A stretch of DNA of 64,000 nucleotides from Naematelia aurantialba (lineage: Eukaryota > Basidiomycota > Tremellomycetes > Tremellales > Naemateliaceae). How positions within the stretch are numbered: position 1 is the stretch's first letter; the number at the start of each line of letters is the position of its first letter. Positions 22,129 through 31,139 of the stretch are shown here, piece after piece. The position numbers and the translations under genes are program-made. Under the pieces are notes generated by a model. The model was given only the letters and a program-made list of their open reading frames with translations, had not been told where the DNA came from and ran no database searches. Location of the stretch: assembly GCA_021527695.1 (NCBI GenBank), contig JAKFAO010000002.1, positions 1,798,501 to 1,862,500 of the forward strand, written 5' to 3'.

Positions 22129-24178
22129 TCACAGCTCGTCCCGGACTTGACGCTCGGCTCCGTTCTGCACGCCCTCGTTGTCGGGCTGGCCCTCGTTGTC
22201 CTGTCGCCCCTGGTTGTCCTGCTGAATCCCTTTGTCGACCACCTCCGCCCTCGAGCCCGACCTATCCGCCTCCGCCTGGCCTATGAACCGCCTGACCGCA
22301 TCCATGATCATCGCCCGTTCGGCTTCCGCGAGACGCTGATGCCCGTCTACGCCATCGCCCAACACCAGATCCGCCTCGACGAGGATCGCTCCGTCCTCTC
22401 CATCGTCAGCCCACAGCAGGACCATTTCTTCCACCACCTTTGCCTCGTCCTCGGCATTCTGGTCCTCCGCTGATCCACCCTCTCCCCCATGTGCTGTGTC
22501 GCCGTCTTTGGCGTGAGCTCTGCGCTGTGCCGAGATCGCCTCGAGTGCTTTGGCCAGCATCTCCTGCAGCGCCGCATCTTGTCCCTCGCCGGCCAGACCG
22601 ACATCAACGTCAAAACCGCGATCAAGACCAAAGCCTAGCCCGTGGTCAAGGACGTGCACGTGGCCGTGCCCTTGACTCAAGTGGTCCGGCACCACCACCC
22701 GTCCCTTTGACTCTTGACTCGTCTTCTGCTCTAATCCTCGTGGCCGAAACTCCTTGCCCATCTCCAGTCCCAGCCCAGCTCCAACCGCTCCAGCAGCGCC
22801 GACCCAGCCTTCAAACGCTGCGTCGCTAAGCACCTGGCGACACCGAATCGGCGCAGGCTCGACTTCTTGTATCTCGCTGCGGAAGCCGGCGAGCGAGCAC
22901 AGGTGCGGCGTATGCACGATCATCACGTACTGGCAAATGGCCAGTTCCTTGACCGAGTAGATCATGTCGGTCGTCGTGAGGCCGCAGTGGAACTGCACTT
23001 CAATCTCCCGCGGTCGACCAGTCTTGTCGCATGGCGTTCCGTCCGACCACCGCTGGACCAGGTACCGCGACGACGCGCCGATCCCAAATGACACTGGGGG
23101 TGTTGAGCCAGAGCCAGCGCTAGAGCCAGAGCCCGACGCAGCATCTGCACCCGCCCCGCCCGGTGTAGCTCGTCCAGGGGGAAGCGCCTGTTTGCGCTTT
23201 GAAGGGCCAGCAGCCTGCCCGAGCGTGTATGCATCGAATGCGTCGTCTTCAGTTGGGATGTAACCTCCAGGCGGGTGGGGGTGCTCATGGCCTGCTGCGC
23301 GGAATTGCCTGACGTGCGAGTTGTGGCAGTACCTAGGTGTGTGAGCGGAGGCGGCGAGTGAGTAGAGGGGTTTGACCAGAGCGTGTGTAGTATTGCTGCA
23401 GATATGCCGAGATAGAGATGTAGATGTAGATGTAGATGTAGATGTAGATGTAGATGAGGATGTAGATGTAGATGTAGATGTAGATGTAGATGAAGATGAA
23501 GATGAAGATGAAGATTTAGATGTAGGGAAGCAGAGATCCCACACGCAGGCACTTACGAATACGTAAACCACCCCTGTCGCGAGTACAGACAACTCCCATC
23601 CAGATGACTCAACGCCTGCCAGCTCTGCACAGGATCCGGCTCCTCCTGCTCCGCCTTGTGGCCTTGGACGATACTGAATTGCGCCGCCGTCGTATTTGCT
23701 GAAGGCAGGAGGCAAAGGTATTCATTTGGCCTCTGACTGCCTGGCGGGACGAGGCTCATCGGGACCACCATCAGGCGTTCACCCTATGCTCATCAGCCCG
23801 GCCCACCCCGTCAAATTGGTGCTATCCTCCTCAATATGGGTATGTCACGGTAATGATCATGGTAGGGAGGTAGCGAACCGAGTGACTCACCAGCGCCTCC
23901 TCACCCGCACCCGTACCCTCACCGCCATCGCCAATCCTTCGATGATCAGACACCGCCACTCTCAGTCCCAGGAACTCATCTTCCCGCTCCAGCCCTACAT
24001 CCTCGCACAAATGCGCATCGGTCGTGGACAACGGAAGGTCATTGAGGAACTGGACTTGGTATTTTGGGAAAGCGAGGACGTCGGTCAGGCGGGACGAGCC
24101 GTGCCGCAGCGCGTATGCTGGGTCAGACTGGAGAAATGAGAGCGCCGATAGGTAGATCAGCAGGTTGCGGCTTCGCAT
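22129..24178 (-). CDS. YOS9: ER quality-control lectin YOS9/OS-9
   Basis: Three exons (24178-23891, 23783-23557, 23332-22129) give 572 residues. A signal peptide (MRSRNLLIYLSALSFLQ..AYA) is followed by the PKYQVQFLNDLPLS motif, which opens the OS-9 region. The MRH (mannose-6-phosphate receptor homology) domain spans about residues 135-310: LDGSCLYSRQGWFTYSYCHNS, then WSDGTPCDKTGRPREIEVQF and VMIVHTPHLC. The C-terminal half is acidic and Gln/Asp/Asn-rich and ends in RDEL, an ER-retrieval signal. YOS9 binds trimmed N-glycans and hands misfolded glycoproteins to the HRD1 ubiquitin ligase in ERAD. Intron 2 (23333-23556) carries a hexamer microsatellite. The gene shares a 241-bp divergent promoter with PRI2; two TTACGTAA palindromes lie 67-101 bp upstream of its start. 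Upstream in-frame ATGs exist, but the signal peptide favours 24178. Confidence 0.93.
23417..23518. repeat. GATGTA/GATGAA hexamer microsatellite in YOS9 intron 2
   Basis: Roughly 16 copies of GATGTA with a GATGAA block at one end. On the sense strand this reads CATCTA/CATCTT. It occupies half of the 224-nt intron. Confidence 0.95.
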
Positions 24179-24244
24179 CCCGACTGACTTGGAATGCGAA
24201 TGATGCATTGAATCAGACGCCAGCAAAGCAGGCTCATTGACCCC

Positions 24245-24279
24245 TTACGTAACATCCCTCCAACCCTTTACTTACGTAA
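24245..24279. promoter_or_regulatory. Two TTACGTAA palindromes (bZIP-type sites) in the YOS9/PRI2 promoter
   Basis: Perfect TTACGTAA occurs at 24245-24252 and 24272-24279, each followed by C and 27 bp apart. In fungi this palindrome is bound by Yap1-like and other bZIP factors. The position next to YOS9 suggests stress control of that gene; the factor is an inference. Confidence 0.55.
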
Positions 24280-24299
24280 CGAGCGCGTGGGGTGACCGG

Positions 24300-24305
24300 A
24301 CGCGT
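24300..24305. promoter_or_regulatory. ACGCGT box (MCB) upstream of PRI2
   Basis: Perfect MluI cell-cycle box 120 bp before the PRI2 start codon. In fungi MCBs are bound by MBF (Mbp1-Swi6 type) at G1/S. Confidence 0.55.
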
Positions 24306-24419
24306 CAAAATCAAAAGCAATACCCCTCATACTGTACATCTCATCGGGGCTCGCAATCTGCAGCGTCAAGGCAGCGACTCGGAAGACTTGGGTGCACTAG
24401 CGAGGAGCCTGCGACAGCC

Positions 24420-26699
24420 ATGTTCAAGCCCACGACGCGGCACAACATCGCCTCGTCCTCGTATCTCCCCGAAGTCAAGCTGTCCAAGCGCCATTCCGTT
24501 GGACAGCCTTCCTCCCGCTGGCCATTTCGTCTCAACTTGTGCGTTGCGTCTCTTGTCTCCATACGCCCACGACCGCTGACCACGCAGCTACGACCGCCCA
24601 CCGACCCTCGACATCACCCTCGAGGAATTCGAGACCTTTGCCATCGCCCGCCTCCAAGTCCTCTCACACATCGAATCCCTCTCACATCGCTCCCTGCCCT
24701 ACGCCCAGCTATCTGCCGCCATAGCGGCGTACCTCAAACAACATTTGCCGCTGAGCAGCAACACGGCGAGGAATGTGGATCTCGATGCGGAGCGGAGGAA
24801 GGATGAGATTGGGCACTGGGTGCTTCGTCTGGCGTTTTGCCGCAGGTCGGTAGTCTTCTCCCTGGTCCTCTCTCTTCACCTTCTCCATCTCTATCTTCCT
24901 TCTTCCATTCCTAATGTTCCTTGGTTTTGGTGTGCCCTCTTTTGACCCATCGCTCTTCCTCCGCTCCTGGATTAGCAGGAGGATCTCGCTCTTCTTTCCG
25001 TGCGAACCATCTCGGCTCTTCCTCTATCAACAAGCACAAACTTGACTTCCCTGCCACAGTCGGAGACCTGACGCGAGCAGCCCCGACCTCCGAGCACGCT
25101 TCCTCCGCTCCGAAATCAGTCTCTTCCGACACCGCTTCGAGACCGACGACGCGGCCGAGCGGGCGCAATTCCTCCGCTCACTCGAGTTCGACTGGCAGCT
25201 CGTCGATCAGGCGGAGAAGGCTCTACTTGCTCACCAACTGAAGACGTGCATGCCGTGGGGTACGAAGGATGAGCAGTTTAACGCCGAGAGCTGGTTCAAG
25301 GTGCTTCGCCTTTCCAGAGCGACATGCCGCGAGTCCAGCGCTGACCGAGCCAGGTGCCGTGGTACACTGTCCCAGATCTCGTAGGCGCACGCAGAGTGTT
25401 CATCAAGGGGGGTATGGCATACGTACCGCAGAGCTTGCAGATTTCGCTGGTGCTCCAGGCATTCGCATCGCGGTTAGAAAAGGCGCTCGAGGTGAGAAGC
25501 TTCTTGACTGATTTACATTGCTGACGCTTCATTACCCTCCTCTGTACTCCGTCCCTCGCTACTTGTCGCGTTCTCTATGTGGCCTGCCCACCATCGTCCC
25601 CTTCACAGTTGACGGCGAAGAACCTCCCCCGTCTGGATGAGGACGAGCGTCTGTTCCCCGTCATCGACCATCTCGCCGCCTCGTTCCTCTCTGGTCTCGG
25701 CGCGTCCGATTACCGCCCCGATGGCGAAACGTCTGGTGCTGTGGTGACGAGCGAGATGGTCGATGACGTCGCGCGGAAACACTTCCCACCATGTATGCGG
25801 AATCTGTACGAGCGACTCAAGCGCGACCGGCATCTGAAGCACTTTGGCCGTTTGCAGCTTGGTCTGTTTTTGAAGGTAAGTCTCAGAACTTTTTCCGCTC
25901 GACACGACTTGCGAGACGCTTGGCTGAGAGGACGCTTGGCTGAGAGGCCGCTTGGCTGAGAGGACGCTTGGCTGAGAGGCCGCTTGGCTGAGAGGACGCT
26001 TGGCTGAGAGGACGCTTGGCTGAGAGGACGCTTGACTGATATTCTCTCAGGGAATCGGACTGCCGTTGGATGAGGCAATCGTGTTTTGGCGAAAGATGTA
26101 TGGCGCGACAATGAGCGACGACAAGTTCAACAAGGAGTACAAGTACAATATCCGGCACTCGTATGGGCAGGAAGGGAAGCGAATGAATTATCCTCCCAAA
26201 TCGTGCGCCGCTCTCATCTTCTCTCTCCAACCTGTGATCATAGCCAACCCTGTCTGCTCATCCCGCTCTCGCTTGCTCCTCCAGCCTGATAGTGTAGCCG
26301 CTGATGCCGATCAGATGTCAGCAGATCTTGACGGCCAACCAGCCGGGCACACAAGACTCGCACGGCTGTCCGTTTCGCCACTTTTCACCCGAAAACCTGC
26401 AAACCTTCCTCATCAGCACCTACTCGCTCGAGCGGTCGTCCCCCGAGATGCGGGATATCATGGACAGCGTCAAGACGGCACACTACCATGTGGCGTGTAC
26501 GCGGGTGTTTGAGATCACGCATGGGTTGAAGAAGGGCGAGGGGCTAAGCAAGGACGGGGAGAGTGTGGTGCATCCTAATAAATATACGGATAGGAGCCGG
26601 GAGCTGGAACGGTATGTATTGGGAGTAGGGAATGGAAGCTGATTTGGCAGGGCAAAGCTGGAGGCTTTCAAGGCGGAGGAGGATGTGAGCATGGACTAG
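24420..26699 (+). CDS. PRI2: DNA primase large subunit
   Basis: Eight exons (24420-24538, 24588-24845, 25081-25300, 25354-25491, 25609-25875, 26051-26202, 26315-26611, 26651-26699) give 499 residues, normal for PRIM2. The N-terminal region has the family pattern YDRPPTLDITLEEFE and the lineup to SLFRHRFE. The C-terminal domain has the four Fe-S cysteines expected: Cys307 (FPPCMRN), Cys386 (KSCQQIL), Cys403 (HGCPFRHF) and Cys446 (VACTRVFE). Together with PRI1 and DNA polymerase alpha it makes RNA-DNA primers at origins and on the lagging strand; the 4Fe-4S domain binds the primer end. Intron 5 (25876-26050) holds a 16-nt minisatellite next to the acceptor. An ACGCGT box lies 120 bp upstream. 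The start is the ATG right before FKPTTR. Confidence 0.96.
25912..26035. repeat. 16-nt minisatellite in PRI2 intron 5
   Basis: About eight tandem copies of GCTTGGCTGAGAGGAC/C, ending in a degenerate copy (CGCTTGACTGATATTC) that runs into the acceptor at 26050. Each copy contains a branch-point-like CTGAG and AG dinucleotides. Confidence 0.95.
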
Positions 26700-27089
26700 G
26701 ATGAGCATGGACTGGGTGTGATCATGGAAGGGGTGAGCATGGGCCAACGGGGATCTGGAGGTTTGTTGGGGATCTGAGGTTGGGGATCTGGAGGTTGGTT
26801 GAGACCCGGAGAGGGTTGTGGCTCCTTGAAGGCTGGCGGGCGAATCTGCTCTGTCGAAGCGTCTGAGTTGCGCGTTTAGAGCCGGGTATCTGTATCTCAC
26901 ACGATGGCATGCATATGCAATGTAGATGATACAGGATCTTGAGATGACAACGAGCTCTGCCCGAATTTCAACACCTCGCCTCCTCGATTTTGACTATATC
27001 CAGCTTTATCTCCTCTCCGGCTTGAGTCTCCCGACTTGAAGGCCAGTCTGCCTCGCGAGATCGTTGAGTCCTCAATGGTTCCTTCCGCA

Positions 27090-27818
27090 CTATGACTGCA
27101 CGGCCGCGACGTCGCGGTCCCACTCGGCCGGGGTCTTGCATTTCAGGCTGAGTGCGTGCAGGCCCTTTGTGTCGAACTCATCTTTGAGCAGGGAATTGAC
27201 GAGGCGGTGCCGCGCGATGGGGGATTTCGCGTCGAATGCGGGCGATACGATTGTCAGTGCGAAATCTGGGCAAGGTCAGTACGGCCCATATAGATATTCC
27301 TGAGAGGGGGGATGGGCTGGAATGGACTGGAGGCCAAGAAGCGAAGCGACGTACGAGTCTCGCCGGATCCCCCGCCCTGCGCGCGCATCGCGACGTGGTG
27401 AGAGTGCTTGGAAGAGTCGTTTTGTATGCGTATCAGCGTCGGCCCAAGGGCGTCCGTGAGCTAGCCCGGGGTCAGCTTGCTCCAGACCACGCACGACTCC
27501 AGAGGCAACTGGAGCAGGAAACTGCTAGTACTACCGAATCAAGTACTACACAAGCCAGTACTGCACCAGCCAGGACTACATAACTTCCAATACTACACAA
27601 CAGCCAGTACCGACCTTTTGGTGTATGGCAGTCTCGACAGGACCTGGCACCCGCGTAGGCGACCGAGGACGAGATGGCCCCGCTTGCGAGGTATGCGTCG
27701 ACATCGTCCGAAGTGGTGCTGCGGCGGCGGTGGTGGTGGCGGGGAGTGGAGCGGTGTTACGCGCGGTACGAGCAGCTGTGAGAGAATGACGAGTCAGTGC
27801 GCGCAAGAGACGGGCCAT
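27090..27818 (-). CDS. BolA-family protein, probably mitochondrial
   Basis: Three exons (27818-27615, 27460-27355, 27265-27090) encode 161 residues. Residues 1 to ~50 are Arg/Ala/Thr-rich without acidic residues, a typical mitochondrial presequence. The BolA domain follows (about 58-150): [45 protein letters not shown], and the conserved RHRLVNSLL, with its His, then [15 protein letters not shown]. BolA proteins pair with monothiol glutaredoxins and act in Fe-S cluster delivery; the mitochondrial type (BOLA1/BOL1) serves lipoate synthase and similar targets. Divergent to DNAJC17 (274 bp). Intron 1 contains several AGTACTGGC-like short repeats. Confidence 0.93.
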
Positions 27819-28092
27819 CGAGTCTTTGCGTCTTGCAGAGCACGTTCAGAATCTTTGCACCGAGCCAAATCACCAAGACGGTATGTTCGATATGATTGAT
27901 TCCGCCCGCTTGCGACACGTCATACCTACTCGAGTGGCAACACCTCTTTCTTCTGTTGAAGCGTTGCACGGTTGCAGTCGACTTACTCGTCTCCTATCTG
28001 CAGTGGCATACCGAGACGCGCATCCGGCTGCGCGTGGTCTTCAGGAGATCACGCCATCCCGGAAAATCCCCTCCCCCTCGCATCCCGGCACG

Positions 28093-29600
28093 ATGGCGCC
28101 CCTCTTGAACGAGGAAGAGTCAGCTCTGGACCCGTACACCACCCTCGGGCTAACTTCAAACGCCACCGAGCAAGATGTCAAAAAGGCCTTTCGCAAGCTC
28201 TCTCTCAAGTACCACCCTGACAAAGTGAGTGGGTGAGGTTCGTCTGCCTATGCTCCATAGCAACCCACGCCGCCCCTGGCAGCTCGAGCTCGACTCGCCG
28301 CTGCACGTCCGCTCCCGCCTGGTCCCTACTTTGCAGGACTGACGCCGACACCCTTAGGACTCGAGCGACAAGGCCCAAGTCATGTTCCGTGCCATCTCGG
28401 TCGCGGTCGAGATCCTGTCCGACTCGTCGAAGCGCGCCTTTGTCGATCGCAAGGTCGAGGTCGATAAAGTCCGGAAGGAGAAGTACGATGTGCTAGACAA
28501 GAAGAGGAAAGACATGATTGATGTGAGATACCCCTGGTCCCCAAATCGCTCACCGAGTCTCGATCCAATTGGGGTGTGTGTGCTGACGTGTTGTGCAGGC
28601 TTTGAAAGATCGTGAAGAGGCAGCCAAGAAGGCCAAGGTGGACGAGGTCAAGCGGCGCCAACAGGCGTCCGCCGAAGAAGCTGTGGTGGAGCAGACCAAG
28701 CGGATGCTGGCGGAAGCTCAAAAACGTGCAGCTGCGGCGGCTGCAACTCCCAGCCAGCCCAAGCACACCCCGAAGCATCAGCATCAGCATCCAGCCACCG
28801 ACGCAGAATCAGCGTCACGCAGCCACTCCGCTGCCCGCCCACACATATCCGAAGAAGACCTCGCACTCCTCCTCACCCTGCCTTCCTCTTCGTCGCTCAC
28901 TTCGCCTGCGGCACTGAAATCCGCCCTCGAAGCGCGGTACGGCCGGATCACGCGCGTCGATCTACGAGATCCGCCGGCGCAGTCCGAGGGCGAGAAGAAG
29001 AAGAAACGCAAGCGCCGGGCGGTGGTGGACTTTGCCGAGGGGAATTGGGGCGGGTGCTGGGCATGTGTCAAGGACCATGTCGAGGGCGCGAGCGGAGGGC
29101 GAGAGCTGGAACCTGGCGTTCGGGCAATGTGGTTGGCGGGCAAAGAGCCGGCATGGGTCAGGTGGGCAGAACGGCAGGCGGAGACTATGGTCGGAACGAA
29201 CGGGAACGCCCATGCTCCAGATACGACCAACGGGACCAACGGCATGAATGGGACCAACGGCAACGGTGTGAACGGGACCAACGGCACGAGCGGGAAGATT
29301 ACCATGGCGGATCTGCTCGCGCGGCATCGGAAGAGTGGAGACGGTGGACCAAATGGTCACCACGCGGGGGCAGCTGAGCAGCGGAGAGAAGATGTCGAGA
29401 GCACCGTGCTGTTCAAGTTACGGCAGATGAAGCGGGCCAAGGCAGAGGCGGCCGAGGCAGCGACGAGCGCCGGCGCGCCAGGAGACATGCAGCCGGGAGG
29501 TGCGAGGTCCGAGTCGCAGCGAGAGCTCGAGCGGCGGCGGTTGGAGGAGCAGATCAGGCGCGAGGAAGAGGCCGAGGAGATGCAGGGCGTCATGGCGTGA
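28093..29600 (+). CDS. DNAJC17/Cwf23-type J-domain splicing protein
   Basis: Three exons (28093-28224, 28358-28522, 28599-29600) encode 432 residues. An N-terminal J domain starts at DPYTTLGL and has the HPD motif at residues 41-43 (YHPDK). A Lys/Glu-rich helical stretch follows (about 80-170). An RRM-like region (about 205-290: [17 protein letters not shown], then [15 protein letters not shown]) is as in DNAJC17. A Thr-Asn-Gly repeat (about 325-350) precedes a C-terminal Glu/Arg coiled coil. DNAJC17 homologues (S. pombe Cwf23, yeast Cwc23) act in the spliceosome. The chosen start is the ATG just before the J domain; the frame is open upstream but has no J-domain-like content. The stop codon is 74 bp from that of MED11 on the opposite strand. 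Confidence 0.9.
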
Positions 29601-29674
29601 TACGTGCATGCAGACGTAGCGTGGCAGTCTGTCAATGTCCTAGCTGTACAGTCACTACAACAAGCGTCTTGATG

Positions 29675-30252
29675 CTATTCCTCTCGTGCATCTGGAGATG
29701 ATATTCCCGCGACAGCGCCAGCGCCATCGCCTGCTCCCGCCTCATCAGCCATGGAGTAGTCGTCGTCGCCTTTATCCCTGTCTTCGTCTCTGTCTCTGTC
29801 TCCGTCTCCGTCTCCGTCTCTGTCTCTGTCTCTGTCTCTGTTTATGTCTCCGTCTCCATCTCTGTCTCCGTCGCCATCTCTGCGCTCCGGTCTCAGTCGT
29901 CTCAACAGCTGAGCCATGTCCCTGAGCGTCGCCGCCTCGATCCTGCGCCCGTACAGGCCCAGCTCGGGCGCTGTCTCTCGCGCCGCCGGATCAGGGAGCG
30001 TCGACGCGAATGGCGTGGGCACGGCATCGACAGGCGGCGGGCGGAGGGTGTTGGGGGACACGCGTGTTTCGCGGAGGTAGTAGACGGTTTGGCGGAGGAC
30101 GAATTGGATTTTCTGGCGGGCCAGCGGGCCAGCGGGTCAGCGGCGTCGGCGGCGTCAGGGGAGACGTTTGGCGTTCGGCAGGGTATCGGGCGGGTGCCAA
30201 GTAGGCAGGCTGCGAGATGTTGATGTGGGAGAGGTGATGGGTGGACTGACTG

Positions 30253-30312
<60 letters not shown>

Positions 30313-30877
30313 ACACGTCAAGCAGAACCATATACTCCTCCACCGCATTCCTCGCCTCGATGCCCCGCCGTTCCTCCTCTGCGACATCGCGCGCCGCGGC
30401 TGAGCGAATCGGCGCCGGGTGCGACAAGTTGGCGAGAATGGGTTTGGTGTGTGAGAGAAGAGTAGGGATCGCCTGCTCATTAGCGCCATCCTCGTTGTCT
30501 GTGCTACGAGGGTATTGGGCTAGATAGGAGCGTGGAGGAGATGCCAATGGAGGTGGACATTATGATGACGGTGACGGTGACGGTGACGGCGACTTGAGGT
30601 ACAGTGTAGGAGCAGAGGAGAGTCCAGCACAGCACCAGCACAGCACCAGCACAGCACCAGCACCAACAGCACCAACAGCACCAACAGCACCAACAGCACC
30701 AACAGCACCAACAGCACCAACAGCACCAACAGCACCAACAGCACCAGCAAGGCGACCGCGAATGCAGCAACTCACCCGTTCCACCGCCGTCAAGGCCGTA
30801 AATAGCGACTCTGAATCGAGCGACGTCAAGTCCAGTGGGTCGGCTTCTGCGTCCGACGCATCGCCAGGCGACGACAT
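29675..30877 (-). CDS. MED11: Mediator complex subunit 11
   Basis: Three exons (30877-30776, 30472-30317, 30112-29675), all joined in phase 0, give 231 residues. The helical core matches the Med11 pattern: SLFTALTAVERAIPTLL, then a ~25-residue loop, then IEARNAVEEYMVLLDKIQ and VLRQTVYYLRE. After it come a family-unusual Pro-rich linker, a second short helix (LRDMAQLLRRL) and an acidic/basic Asp-Gly-Arg repeat encoded by a GTCTCTGTCTCCG-like microsatellite, ending in a low-complexity tail. Med11 with Med22 forms the head-module dimer that contacts TFIIH and the polymerase. Intron 1 holds a GCACCAACA array and intron 2 a (CT)n run immediately after the donor. Directly downstream of MED12 on the same strand. 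The family call rests on helix pattern and length, so it is less certain than MED12. Confidence 0.75.
30254..30310. repeat. (GA)n dinucleotide microsatellite in MED11 intron 2
   Basis: About 28 uninterrupted GA units; (CT)n on the sense strand, beginning 6 nt after the splice donor. Confidence 0.98.
30629..30750. repeat. CAGCACCAA/CAGCAC microsatellite in MED11 intron 1
   Basis: Tandem CAGCACCAGCA and CAGCACCAACAG units, close to a 12-nt period, ending 20 bp from the donor of MED11 intron 1. It gives artificial Thr-Ala-Pro or Cys-Trp frames on either strand. Confidence 0.95.
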
Positions 30878-31139
30878 GGTGATACAGGCGACGAGGACGT
30901 GTGCGGAAATCTCGAAGTCTCGAAGTCTGGAAATATACGGTTCAACTGTAAACTGGTCAACGCACGGAAATACGACCCCGGATGACGCCAACAAGACTCT
31001 CTTATCCAGCGACCACCGACGCACCCCCTCATCTCCTGTGCTGCAATAGAGACGATGCTGACCAGCACACAGAACAAGACCACACCAAGATGCATACATA
31101 CAACCACGTCCCGTCGTGCTACAGGATACCAACAGTGTA

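Noticed and set aside
22129..23715. 528-codon unspliced frame at the YOS9 locus with a Ser/Thr repeat
   Set aside because: It includes intron 2 with the hexamer microsatellite; the spliced version restores the intact WFTYSYC segment of the MRH domain.
24237..24806. 189-codon plus frame over the PRI2 start
   Set aside because: Different frame from the primase exons, which carry the conserved sequence.
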